The translations under genes were made by a program, and so were the position numbers. Source: a candidate division WOR-3 bacterium (GTDB lineage Bacteria > Hydrothermota > Tepidihabitantia > SM23-42). Taken from it: a stretch of 37,508 bases of DNA. Shown here in pieces: positions 7,984 through 15,553 of this stretch; the first letter of the stretch is position 1, and every line of letters starts with the position of its first letter. The stretch covers positions 1 to 37,508 of the forward strand of contig JAOUFJ010000025.1 in the NCBI GenBank assembly GCA_029858255.1. The letters are read 5' to 3'. The notes beneath the pieces are model-generated. The model saw nothing but the letters and a program-made list of their open reading frames with translations. It was not told where the DNA came from and searched no databases.

Positions 7984-9155
7984 CGCCGATATCTCCTTCT
8001 TAGTTTTTCGGTCTTTTGTCGCGAAAGTTGTAGTAAATCATGTCCCGTGAATTTTTTCTTTCCATCTTCGAAAACAACTGTACGTTCGGTGCAACAGTAG
8101 CACGGGTCGACAGCAGCAAGAACCAGCGCAGCATCAGCAATTGAATAACCCCTGACAGCGACAACGTTCGATGGTATATTCATATAACTGGGCGCCCGTA
8201 TCTTGTGTCTCGCCGGCATGTTTGAACCGTCAGAGCGCACATAGTGGAACACCTCACCGCGGGGAGCTTCGTGCCTGCCTATACCTTCACCCGGTGGGAT
8301 TTCATCGACCCTGGCCTCGATCGGACCATCTGGCATATCTCTCAAGCATTGTCTTACGATTTTTATCGACTCGTAGCACTCAAGCAGTCGCACCTTTGCC
8401 TTCGCTAAAATGTCTCCTTCTTCGAAGACAATCATATCCCAATCAACCTTGCCATAAGCGTCGTATGGATCATCCTTACGAACATCGATTGCGTACCCAG
8501 AGCCCCGGGCAGTCGGACCCAAAACCCCATAGGCAATCGCGTCCTCTTTGGACAAGATACCGACGTTCTCGAGCCTGGCTCGGATGACCGGGTCGTCGAG
8601 CACGGCTTTGGTGAACATGGTCGTTTTTTCTTCAACAAGATCCAAATACTCCTCGATCTTACCGTAATATTCGGGCGGTATATCGCGACGCGCGCCTCCG
8701 ACCTTGTTGACAGCGTAATGATTGCGGTTACCCATTATCAACTCAAAAATATCAAGCAACGGCTCGCGATAACGCCAGACCCACATCCACACCGTGTTAT
8801 AGCCAATGAAATGCCCGGCAAGGCCAACCCATAGATAGTGAGAATGTATGCGCTCCAACTCACCGATAATCGTCCTTATGTACTGCGCACGCGGCGGTGG
8901 TTCAATACGCGCCGCATCCTCAACTGCCAGGACATATGCATACGGGTGCGAGTCGGAACAGATACCGCATATTCTCTCCACCAGGAAGGGAATTTGGTCG
9001 TAAGTCATTTTCTGAGCAATGAATTCGTGTCCGCGGTGGTTGTAGCCGATATTTATCTCAAGATCCACGACCTTTTCCCCTTCGACGATAAGCTTGAAGA
9101 ACTCAGGTTCCTCCTGAAGCGGATGGTAAGGACCAATCGGTACTATTCTCTTCAC
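7980..9155 (-). CDS. mbhL: Group 4 [NiFe] hydrogenase large (catalytic) subunit, NuoD-like
   Basis: A 391-aa protein with both Ni-binding motifs intact: RICGICSDSH (C63, C66) near the N terminus and DPCYCCTER (C352, C355) near the C terminus. These four cysteines hold the Ni-Fe(CN)2CO site and are lost in complex I NuoD, so this is a hydrogenase. After Arg358 a basic tail of 33 residues remains, close in length to the tail HycI removes from E. coli HycE; it is probably cut by the protease encoded at 14973-15449. C354 is an unusual extra cysteine inside the second motif. The gene overlaps both neighbours by 4 bp. Confidence 0.95.
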   Translation of the reverse strand: MKRIVPIGPYHPLQEEPEFFKLIVEGEKVVDLEINIGYNHRGHEFIAQKMTYDQIPFLVERICGICSDSHPYAYVLAVEDAARIEPPPRAQYIRTIIGELERIHSHYLWVGLAGHFIGYNTVWMWVWRYREPLLDIFELIMGNRNHYAVNKVGGARRDIPPEYYGKIEEYLDLVEEKTTMFTKAVLDDPVIRARLENVGILSKEDAIAYGVLGPTARGSGYAIDVRKDDPYDAYGKVDWDMIVFEEGDILAKAKVRLLECYESIKIVRQCLRDMPDGPIEARVDEIPPGEGIGRHEAPRGEVFHYVRSDGSNMPARHKIRAPSYMNIPSNVVAVRGYSIADAALVLAAVDPCYCCTERTVVFEDGKKKFTGHDLLQLSRQKTEKLRRRYRR

Positions 9156-9640
9156 TGGTCCTCCTTGGTTTTCTCGATTTTGAACTCCTTATGTTCATCG
9201 GCATAGTCACGCCTTAATGGATGCAGATCAGCCGGCCACGTTTCTGCCGTAAGGAGCGGTACCAGGTTCGGGTGACCCGTGAAGTCAACACCTAATAACT
9301 CATGGATCTCCCGTTCAATCCAATTAGCAGCCGGCAGGAAATCGGCCAGACTTTTTACCTTCGGGTCATCCTTCGGCACGAGTGTTTTGATGCTGTAGTA
9401 AGTTCCACTCGGGTCATGCGAGAAATGATAGAGTATCTCAATGCCGTCACGTTTGTCAATGCCGGTCGCAATGGATAAACGGCATTTTTTTTCTTCGAAT
9501 AGGAATTTGGCAAATTCGTATACATCGTCCCTGGATATGCTGATGTAAGTGCGGCGCGGTGCGTGAATCTTCACCGATGCATGCGGGAATTTTGCGCCGA
9601 TCTCATCCAGTATTTCCTGTGAATATTCTTTTTTCATCAT
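9152..9640 (-). CDS. mbhK: NuoC-like subunit of the membrane hydrogenase (MbhK)
   Basis: A 162-aa protein of the 30-kDa complex I subunit family. It shows the family's C-terminal block: WIEREIHELLGVDFTGHPN, then HPLRRDY. It binds the large subunit and helps form the hydrogenase core. It is separate from the NuoD-like gene, unlike HycE, where the two are fused. It overlaps the genes on both sides by 4 bp. Confidence 0.92.
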   Translation of the reverse strand: MMKKEYSQEILDEIGAKFPHASVKIHAPRRTYISISRDDVYEFAKFLFEEKKCRLSIATGIDKRDGIEILYHFSHDPSGTYYSIKTLVPKDDPKVKSLADFLPAANWIEREIHELLGVDFTGHPNLVPLLTAETWPADLHPLRRDYADEHKEFKIEKTKEDQ

Positions 9641-10053
9641 AACCTCTTTAGTGCCTTCACTACACCGCTGATTATCGCCTCCGGCTTCGGAGGACAGCCT
9701 GGAATATAGACATCCACTGGAATATACTTGTCATAGGGGCCCACTACGTTATATGATGGCTCGAACATATGATTGTCACAAGTACAGGTCCCGACGCCGA
9801 TAACAAGACACGGTTTGGACGTTTGTTCGTATACACGCAGCACACGGGGTAGCGATTTACGGTTTAGCACGCCGGTTATCAACAGTGCATCGGCGTGCCT
9901 CGGTGAACCCACCAGGACAATGCCGAAACGCTCAACATCCCACCGCGGCGTCAGAATATCCAATATCTCGATATCGCAATTATTGCATGAAGCTGCGGCC
10001 ACGTGAAATACCCAGGGAGATTTTTTCAGTCCCCAAAGTTTAGCATTCGCCAT
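9637..10053 (-). CDS. mbhJ: [NiFe] hydrogenase small subunit, NuoB-like (MbhJ)
   Basis: A 138-aa protein with cysteines C23, C26, C90 and C120 placed as in NuoB, HycG and EchC; they bind the single proximal [4Fe-4S] cluster next to the Ni-Fe site. The blocks SCNNCDIEILD, LTPRWDVERFGI and PGCPPKPEAI are typical of group 4 hydrogenases. C92, two residues after a ligand (GTCTC), is an extra cysteine. It lies 11 bp after the NuoH-like gene. Confidence 0.95.
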   Translation of the reverse strand: MANAKLWGLKKSPWVFHVAAASCNNCDIEILDILTPRWDVERFGIVLVGSPRHADALLITGVLNRKSLPRVLRVYEQTSKPCLVIGVGTCTCDNHMFEPSYNVVGPYDKYIPVDVYIPGCPPKPEAIISGVVKALKRL

Positions 10054-10064
10054 ATCATTCTCCT

Positions 10065-10985
10065 TTATAAACCGTAAACAGCAAGAACCAACCCGATCAC
10101 AGACAAGACGCCAATTCCCAGCCAGAAAAATCTAAGGGATTGGTCTATTCGGATCCTGGGATTGGTATTCTTTATGAGTATTATAAGAACGACAATTAAC
10201 AGGAATTTCAGAATTGCCCACCAAGTACCGAAACCTCCCCACAGTACCGATATGAGAAAAAGCGGCAGAAGAAAAAACATCATCGCACGCACAACACGGA
10301 ACGTGGCAAGAGCCACGCCTGAATATTCAATATAGGGACCGGCCATAATCTCCTGTTCAGCCTCGGGAATATCGAACGGTACGAAACCAAGTTTCGCCTG
10401 CGTCGATAGTAGAATAACGACAGCTCCTATGACACCAGAAATGGAATACAAAAAAGGCCCCTGGGCCTGCTGTGCCAAGATGATATCGCCGAACCTGATG
10501 CTCCCACCGGCCTTAAGGATGATGGTGGCAATAGTGATCAAGAAGGGCAGTTCATACGCAAAATACTGGGTCATCTCACGAGATACCCCAACACTCGCCA
10601 GCGGATTCTTGGAAGCGGAACCACCGATCATGAGACCCAACGGCGGTATAGCTAGAAGGTAGACCATTACGATTAGATCACCGACAAAAGTGCCGCCTGG
10701 GTTCATGTTCATTGAAAAAATCATCACTGCAAAGATAGTCATCGCCACGAGGCCGATAATCGGGCCCATCAGGAACAAGATCTTCGAACTTCCTTCAGGA
10801 ATTATCGTCTCTTTGAGGAGCAGTTTAAGAAAGTCAGCATATGGCTGATACCATGGTGGACCCACGCGCCAATGGATACGCGCCGTTACTTTACGATCAA
10901 TCCACGTAAGAAAAAGACCGACCACCGCAGTAAAGATAAAACCCGGGAATATAAGATATGAAAAAAGAACTCTGACTACACTCAT
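10065..10985 (-). CDS. mbhM: NuoH-like membrane subunit (MbhM/HycD/EchB)
   Basis: A 306-aa protein with about eight membrane helices that anchors the hydrogenase core in the membrane and forms the entrance of the coupling channel. Conserved blocks include TWIDRKVTARIHWRVGP, ASKNPLASVGVSREMTQYF and VPFDIPEAEQEIMAGPYIEYSG, with the Glu-rich loop found in NuoH. The start overlaps the stop of the ferredoxin-like gene by 4 bp. Confidence 0.94.
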   Translation of the reverse strand: MSVVRVLFSYLIFPGFIFTAVVGLFLTWIDRKVTARIHWRVGPPWYQPYADFLKLLLKETIIPEGSSKILFLMGPIIGLVAMTIFAVMIFSMNMNPGGTFVGDLIVMVYLLAIPPLGLMIGGSASKNPLASVGVSREMTQYFAYELPFLITIATIILKAGGSIRFGDIILAQQAQGPFLYSISGVIGAVVILLSTQAKLGFVPFDIPEAEQEIMAGPYIEYSGVALATFRVVRAMMFFLLPLFLISVLWGGFGTWWAILKFLLIVVLIILIKNTNPRIRIDQSLRFFWLGIGVLSVIGLVLAVYGL

Positions 10986-11452
10986 GACTTTCTCCTGAAA
11001 AATAAATCCTTCGACACCATTCTCATGCCAATCTCATGCTGCTCGATTTCCTCATCAGATAGCCATTGAAGTGCACCAGATGAACAAGCACTAACACATC
11101 TCGGCCCTTCTTCGCGATCAGCACACAAACTGCATTTTTGCGAAATGTGTCTGACCAGAGGCGCATCGATGACGCCAAAGGGACAGGCGAATGCACAGCC
11201 TTTGCATCCTATGCAGACCATGGCCGAGCGAATAACATAGCCGGTACTGTCATCCCTCGTAATCGCCTCTACAGGGCACGATGCGAGACAGAGCGGCTGT
11301 TTACAGTGCTTACAGGCAAGCGGCAGGTATGCTATCCCGGCGATATCTCCGTGTCGAATACGCGCTTCACCTTTGAATGCTGCCTTACAGGCCGCCTCAC
11401 AGGACCGACAACCACAACATAAATCAAGGTCCAGCACTATTCTTTTCTGCAT
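10982..11452 (-). CDS. HycB/HydN-like polyferredoxin with four [4Fe-4S] motifs
   Basis: A 156-aa protein of the DMSO-reductase beta / HycB family. Cysteines lie in four groups: C12 or C13/C15/C18/C22, C47/C50/C55/C59, C80/C83/C86/C90 and C107/C110/C119/C123. In formate hydrogenlyase the HycB protein carries electrons from the formate dehydrogenase subunit to the hydrogenase. Here its partner is the NuoG/FdhA-like gene just upstream, which it overlaps by 16 bp. I infer that it links the NAD(P)H module to the hydrogenase core. Confidence 0.9.
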   Translation of the reverse strand: MQKRIVLDLDLCCGCRSCEAACKAAFKGEARIRHGDIAGIAYLPLACKHCKQPLCLASCPVEAITRDDSTGYVIRSAMVCIGCKGCAFACPFGVIDAPLVRHISQKCSLCADREEGPRCVSACSSGALQWLSDEEIEQHEIGMRMVSKDLFFRRKS

Positions 11453-13011
11453 ATTTTCACCTCGGTTGGAATAAAATTGACTGTTTGGAGTTCGTTATCG
11501 ATCTCGTATTCAAAAAGACCACGCACACTGGGAGTTTCTGCTGCCACCGCTACTACTCCCTGACCAACATCCTCAGTGATTTTCACTGGCAGGTCTGCAC
11601 TGCTTTGCTTCGATGTAATCGACGCCGTATCATGAGCCCCGATGCCCAGTTCGGCAGCATCAAAGGGATTGATCTTCAGCGCCTCTCCTTCAAGAAACCC
11701 GAGAAAATTGTAGGCAACTTTCTCGCCGACTAACTTGAATGACTTCTTCTTTGTCCCAGTTATCTCAGTAATTCTGCGTGCCCGTTCCTTAACATCTATT
11801 TTCTTCTCAACGGAATTCGGCACTTTACCTTTACTGGATTCGCTGGACAGCATCGACAATATTGCTTCTATAGATTTTACACCACTGGGAGGGTCGATAT
11901 TGCCGGTCAATTTCCTTTTTCCGAATGTTGTGACGACGGTACCTTCTTTTTCAATATTGAGTGGTACGGGAAGCAGAGTTTGGTCCTTGTGCTTCAACGT
12001 TGAGGTCGCATAGATATTCGCGCCTTTCAATTTATCGACCAGCTGAGGATAGTAGAATGGGAAGAGTTCACCAAAATTGATCAGGTTCTTAATTTTCTTT
12101 TTCTTGACCATCTCGATGATTGCAGGAAAACTCTGATTGCCATCATACCCCGCAAACTCAACGAACGGCACAACCTTCATATCGCTGAATTCATGCATTC
12201 GATTAAGACCTTCCGCACACAACGCCGGATCGTAGGTGTGTCCAAACGGCAGAGAAGCATAAATAAGACCTTTACCACTGTTCTTGATGGCATTGGATAA
12301 CCGTTTGACTATACCGCCATCGATCCCCGTTGCTGTGGCGATATCCATACCACCAATATTTTCCTGCGCGAGACCTAAAAGCAGCAGGGGTTCGGTACCT
12401 ATATTAACCTTCAAAAACTGACTTGCAAATCCGGCCGTGTGTGTGTTCAACGAATCAATGACGACAAGTTCATTTCTCTTATCCTTCATCTTCCATTCGA
12501 TAATAGCGCGCGATGACATTGGTGCTTGATTGAATAAATCGCCCAGCACAAATACGATATTTGCCTTGTCAAGATCGGCTGGAGCAAAAGGCTGTTCCAA
12601 GAAGGGACGTAGGATATGTTCGGGTTCAAAATATGTTGATGCAGTATATTGGATACCCACACTGTCGCAGAAGCCAAGGATCGCAGCGTACTCCTCAGGT
12701 GTGACATTGCGGTCAAACGTTACCGCGGCGCTCTTCGGACTGCCAACTACCTTGCCCAGTTCCTTGGCCATTTTTGACCAAACAACAGCTTTGCCACTCT
12801 TCAGAGGTATTGTTGATCGCCGAGGATGGTCCAGATATATCGCTGCAGCACTTCCCCTGGGACAGAGTCTTCCATTGTTGTTTCCATCCTTAACGTACTC
12901 GACACCCTTTATTCCAAAATCGTTGAATACTATGCCGAATTCACAGCCAAAACTACAGAATGGACAAAGTGCCCGCTTGACAGTTATCGTCTTAGGATCG
13001 ATATTCTTCAT
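11437..13011 (-). CDS. Shortened molybdopterin-oxidoreductase-family protein, NuoG/FdhA-like, probably non-catalytic
   Basis: A 524-aa protein. The N terminus has the [4Fe-4S] motif of this family, C16-x2-C19-x3-C23-x26-C50, followed by PRG. The middle is shorter than in formate dehydrogenases (about 700 aa). The C terminus (about residues 440-500) resembles the dinucleotide-binding domain, with KINPFDAAELGIG and VGQGVVAV. Where FdhA carries its catalytic Cys or Sec, with a following His, I see no such residue and no in-frame TGA. It therefore looks like NuoG: an Fe-S scaffold rather than a formate dehydrogenase. Formate use cannot be excluded from sequence alone. It overlaps its neighbours by 4 bp (upstream) and 16 bp (downstream). 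Confidence 0.78.
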   Translation of the reverse strand: MKNIDPKTITVKRALCPFCSFGCEFGIVFNDFGIKGVEYVKDGNNNGRLCPRGSAAAIYLDHPRRSTIPLKSGKAVVWSKMAKELGKVVGSPKSAAVTFDRNVTPEEYAAILGFCDSVGIQYTASTYFEPEHILRPFLEQPFAPADLDKANIVFVLGDLFNQAPMSSRAIIEWKMKDKRNELVVIDSLNTHTAGFASQFLKVNIGTEPLLLLGLAQENIGGMDIATATGIDGGIVKRLSNAIKNSGKGLIYASLPFGHTYDPALCAEGLNRMHEFSDMKVVPFVEFAGYDGNQSFPAIIEMVKKKKIKNLINFGELFPFYYPQLVDKLKGANIYATSTLKHKDQTLLPVPLNIEKEGTVVTTFGKRKLTGNIDPPSGVKSIEAILSMLSSESSKGKVPNSVEKKIDVKERARRITEITGTKKKSFKLVGEKVAYNFLGFLEGEALKINPFDAAELGIGAHDTASITSKQSSADLPVKITEDVGQGVVAVAAETPSVRGLFEYEIDNELQTVNFIPTEVKICRKE

Positions 13012-13823
13012 AGAAACGGCTCCTCGATATCCTTAACTTCTTCCCATGTAAGAACCGGACCGTCCTTACAAACATAGAATTTCCCGACGCGACAGTGATT
13101 GCACTTGCCCAAGCCACAGGACATATTCTTCTCCATCGATAGATATATATTCTCGTGTTTAAAACCAACTTCCACCAGCCTCTGGGTCGAGAATTTCATC
13201 ATGAGCGGCGGTCCGCAGACTACGGTAGGCGAAGTTTTGACATCCACAGGAACCTTGTCAAGAATGACAGTCACAACGCCGACTCGACCCTTCCAAGATT
13301 CATCACCAACATCCACTGTCATCAACAGATCAACCCGGTCAATTTTCTGCCACTCGGGAATAAGACGTTTGTAGACTATATCCTGTGGTGTCCTGGCACC
13401 GTATCGTACATAGATTTTTTTGTAGCTCTTCAAATCGTGCAGCAATGCCAGGAACAGCGATCGCAGTGGAGCAAAACCCACGCCGCCACCGACGATGAAC
13501 ACTTCCTTACCCTTAAAATTCTGTAATGGATACGGTTTTCCGAAAGGCCCCCTGACACCAACAAGATCACCCTCCTTCATATTGAACAGCGCGTCGGTAA
13601 CGCGCCCAACCTTCATGATCGTGAATTCCATATCGTCGTCGTATGGTGATGAGGAAGGTGTGAACGGCGCCTCGCCCATGCTGGGTATGGTCAATTCGGC
13701 AAACTGCCCTGCTTCGAAATCGAAAGGTTTACCGTCCAGTATGAAAGTTGTGATATTTGGCGTCTCGGGGATTATTTTCTTGATCTTAATCGGAATTGGA
13801 TAATAGGGATTTATATGTTCCAT
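13008..13823 (-). CDS. NAD(P)H/FAD/[2Fe-2S] oxidoreductase, sulfhydrogenase gamma (HydG) / AsrB-like
   Basis: A 271-aa protein of the ferredoxin-NADP reductase type. An FAD-binding beta barrel comes first (about 1-95), then a nucleotide-binding domain with IVGGGVGFAPLRSLF and CGPPLMMKF, then a C-terminal [2Fe-2S] motif C236-x4-C241-x2-C244-x7-C252. Family members (sulfhydrogenase gamma, anaerobic sulfite reductase B, dihydroorotate dehydrogenase electron-transfer subunit) exchange electrons with NAD(P)H. It overlaps the HydB-like gene by 13 bp and the NuoG-like gene by 4 bp, so I infer that it is the NAD(P)H-reacting module of the membrane hydrogenase. Confidence 0.9.
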   Translation of the reverse strand: MEHINPYYPIPIKIKKIIPETPNITTFILDGKPFDFEAGQFAELTIPSMGEAPFTPSSSPYDDDMEFTIMKVGRVTDALFNMKEGDLVGVRGPFGKPYPLQNFKGKEVFIVGGGVGFAPLRSLFLALLHDLKSYKKIYVRYGARTPQDIVYKRLIPEWQKIDRVDLLMTVDVGDESWKGRVGVVTVILDKVPVDVKTSPTVVCGPPLMMKFSTQRLVEVGFKHENIYLSMEKNMSCGLGKCNHCRVGKFYVCKDGPVLTWEEVKDIEEPFL

Positions 13824-14815
13824 AGAATCTCCCTTATATCTATTTTAGCCGAACAACCCAATAGACATCTCCCGCAGCCTGAGCAGGCAAGGATGTTCTC
13901 ATATTTCATGAAAAAGTCAAACTTGCACTGGAAGCGGTTCCAGAATCGTTCGTCAATTCGGCTGCGCGGATTTGCACCACCACCTACGCGAGCATAAGCA
14001 GCATAATAACATGTATCCCATATCCTGACGCGCTCAATATCCTTTCCTTTCTTGTAGTCACTCAAGAGAAAGCAGTAGCATGTCGGGCACGCATGCAAAC
14101 AAGCGTGACATTCCACGCATTCATCACGTGCGTTACGAATCCTCGCTTTATCCGCTGCCTCCACGCGCGCTGGTAGATCTTTCCTAAACGGTTTGCTGTT
14201 TATTTTGTTGAGTTCCCTGATCGCTTTTTCCCGCATCGACTTACGCTCTTTCTCATCGTCATCCTTTGCTTCCGTAAATATGCTCTTGTATGCATCGATG
14301 ATTTCCTCTCCTCTTTTTGTGTAAGCCTCGAACAGCAAACCAGCAGGCAATTCTGTGAAGTTCAGGTCACAAGTGGCATCACCGTACGGATTGAGACCTA
14401 ACAGATTGCAGAAACAGGAATCTTCAGGTTCCGGGCAATCGGCTGAGATTACAATTGTCTTATCCCTACGCTCTTTGTAAAATGGGTCAACTGGTTCCCA
14501 CCCCATGAAAACGCGGTCGTAGATATCAACGCCTCTCAGGTCACAGTTCTTTACACCAAAGAGATATCGCTTCTCGACCTGTCTTGCCTCATCCTTGGGG
14601 AACTTAGCCACTGTATCCCGGCTCGGGAAAAAGAATTGTTTGATGTTCTCCGCGGTTCTTATCTTCGCGAAGTCAGGTTTGAATTCGTGAGCGTCATCAA
14701 ACCTCACGAGATGCGTCCTGCCCTCCTCGAACATCGGATAATACAGCGACCCATCCCTTGATAGTTCTCTTACAAAAGTCAATATTTTATCTGGGGATAG
14801 TAGATAGCATTTCAT
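13811..14815 (-). CDS. Sulfhydrogenase beta (HydB) / AsrA-like Fe-S protein
   Basis: A 334-aa protein with two C-terminal [4Fe-4S] motifs, C233-x2-C236-x2-C239-x3-C243 and C311-x2-C314-x2-C317-x3-C321, and more cysteines in the N-terminal part (C91 in VKNCDLRG, C127, C134, C136). This matches sulfhydrogenase beta and anaerobic sulfite reductase A, which pair with a gamma/AsrB flavoprotein as here. It is the first gene of the 18-gene unit. A consensus promoter ends 8 nt before the ATG and no ribosome binding site fits in between, so a leaderless mRNA is likely. Confidence 0.9.
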   Translation of the reverse strand: MKCYLLSPDKILTFVRELSRDGSLYYPMFEEGRTHLVRFDDAHEFKPDFAKIRTAENIKQFFFPSRDTVAKFPKDEARQVEKRYLFGVKNCDLRGVDIYDRVFMGWEPVDPFYKERRDKTIVISADCPEPEDSCFCNLLGLNPYGDATCDLNFTELPAGLLFEAYTKRGEEIIDAYKSIFTEAKDDDEKERKSMREKAIRELNKINSKPFRKDLPARVEAADKARIRNARDECVECHACLHACPTCYCFLLSDYKKGKDIERVRIWDTCYYAAYARVGGGANPRSRIDERFWNRFQCKFDFFMKYENILACSGCGRCLLGCSAKIDIREILWNI

Positions 14816-14823
14816 AGAAGCTT

Positions 14824-14851
14824 ATTATATTAATTTTGTATACCCTGTCAA
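14824..14851 (-). promoter_or_regulatory. Promoter of the hydrogenase operon, probably leaderless
   Basis: On the minus strand TTGACA (14851-14846) and TATAAT (14829-14824) are separated by 16 bp. Both boxes match the sigma70 consensus exactly. Only 8 nt lie between the -10 box and the ATG at 14815, so the transcript should begin at, or 1-2 nt before, the start codon. Confidence 0.8.
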
Positions 14852-14863
14852 CACTTTGCAGGG
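14843..14863. promoter_or_regulatory. Inverted repeat over the -35 box of the hydrogenase promoter
   Basis: CCCTG (14843-14847) and CAGGG (14859-14863) form a 5-bp dyad around the -35 hexamer. The position would suit a repressor or activator site. The arms are short and no known operator is recognised. Confidence 0.3.
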
Positions 14864-14910
14864 ACAAAAGTATTGACCATCATAATTGAATAGCCCGGAG
14901 GATTCACAAT

Positions 14911-14926
14911 ATGAATTAACATTCAT
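14911..14926. repeat. Short inverted repeat ATGAAT-TAAC-ATTCAT
   Basis: Two 6-bp arms around a 4-nt spacer, about 60 bp upstream of the hydrogenase promoter's -35 box and in the gap behind the maturation protease gene. It is a possible regulator site or chance; no known consensus is matched. Confidence 0.25.
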
Positions 14927-14971
14927 GCAGATAGCTGAATTCAGGGTGGTTATGTAGCTGGATTTAGGAAG

Positions 14972-14994
14972 ATTATCTGATTTGTTCAGATAAT
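14972..14994 (-). terminator. Perfect 9-bp inverted repeat over the stop codon of the protease gene
   Basis: ATTATCTGA (14972-14980) and TCAGATAAT (14986-14994) flank a 5-nt loop and include the TAA stop of the protease gene (14973-14975). A stem-loop here could end or stabilise the transcript. It is not followed by a clear T run on the minus strand, so a standard intrinsic terminator is uncertain. Confidence 0.4.
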
Positions 14995-15449
14995 GCCTCA
15001 TAGATGTCTATTATACAAACGCGGTGACCGATGTCAATATTGTTCAGAACACCAATGATCCGATCAGCAGTCTCCTTCACGGGCGTCGTGATGCATTCAT
15101 AAGAAAACGCAGGCATTCCAAGAAAGAATATGTCCTTCACTCCGCCATCGATCAGGAATTCGCACATCGCGCCGAGAGACAGGTTATGCGTTGATACGGA
15201 CACCGTGCTCAGTCTAAAAATCTCTTGACTTCTCAAGAGAACGCAATTTCGCGACTCTTTGTCAATTGTATCCACGAGAATAACCAAATCGGGGGATAAT
15301 GAGATTATTCTATTCAGGTAGTTCTCAGGATACAGACCGCAGTCGAGTTTCTTAAGCATATCACTCTCCTGGAGGTGTTCAACAACATAAGGGCCAAACG
15401 CATCGTCTCCGCGTTCGGTATTGCCTATTCCACATACTACAATACGCAT
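14973..15449 (-). CDS. hycI: Hydrogenase maturation protease, HycI-type (peptidase M52)
   Basis: A 158-aa protein that starts MRIVVCGIGN and then ERGDDAFGPYV, the nickel-sensing motif of M52 proteases. D16, an Asp in LVDTID (D60 or D63) and H88 in STHNLSL correspond to the three metal ligands of HycI. These enzymes cut the C-terminal tail of the large subunit after Ni insertion; the large subunit encoded at 7980-9155 has a fitting tail. The gene lies upstream of the hydrogenase operon on the same strand, with its own promoter. Confidence 0.9.
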   Translation of the reverse strand: MRIVVCGIGNTERGDDAFGPYVVEHLQESDMLKKLDCGLYPENYLNRIISLSPDLVILVDTIDKESRNCVLLRSQEIFRLSTVSVSTHNLSLGAMCEFLIDGGVKDIFFLGMPAFSYECITTPVKETADRIIGVLNNIDIGHRVCIIDIYEALSEQIR

Positions 15450-15455
15450 TCGAGT

Positions 15456-15483
15456 ATTATAGCTCTCACAAACCCGATGTCAA
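15456..15483 (-). promoter_or_regulatory. Promoter of the maturation protease gene, probably leaderless
   Basis: Minus-strand TTGACA (15483-15478) and TATAAT (15461-15456) with a 16-bp spacer. Only 6 nt separate the -10 box from the ATG at 15449, so transcription should start at the start codon. It faces away from the cupin promoter at 15519-15546. Confidence 0.8.
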
Positions 15484-15518
15484 TCAAATATGAACGTTAG
15501 TTCTATACCCGCCAGATA

Positions 15519-15546
15519 TTGACACTTTGTGCGAAATAGCTATATT
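15519..15546 (+). promoter_or_regulatory. Promoter of the cupin gene, probably leaderless
   Basis: TTGACA at 15519-15524 and TATATT at 15541-15546 with a 16-bp spacer. The ATG at 15554 is 7 nt after the -10 box. This fits a start of transcription at the start codon and supports that ATG over the out-of-frame ATGs at 15550 and 15558. Confidence 0.75.
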
Positions 15547-15553
15547 TGAATGA

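Noticed and set aside
8171-8587. Plus-strand 138-codon open frame opposite the large-subunit gene
   Set aside because: It is a shadow of a clearly conserved gene, with no recognisable domain or promoter; similar antisense frames elsewhere were rejected for the same reason.
7980-9155. Reading the cluster as respiratory complex I
   Set aside because: The NuoD-like subunit has all four Ni-binding cysteines and a cleavable C-terminal tail, and maturation genes are nearby; complex I lacks these.
11437-13011. Calling this gene a formate dehydrogenase alpha subunit
   Set aside because: It is about 170 residues shorter than typical FdhA and lacks the catalytic Cys/Sec; no in-frame TGA that could encode selenocysteine is present.
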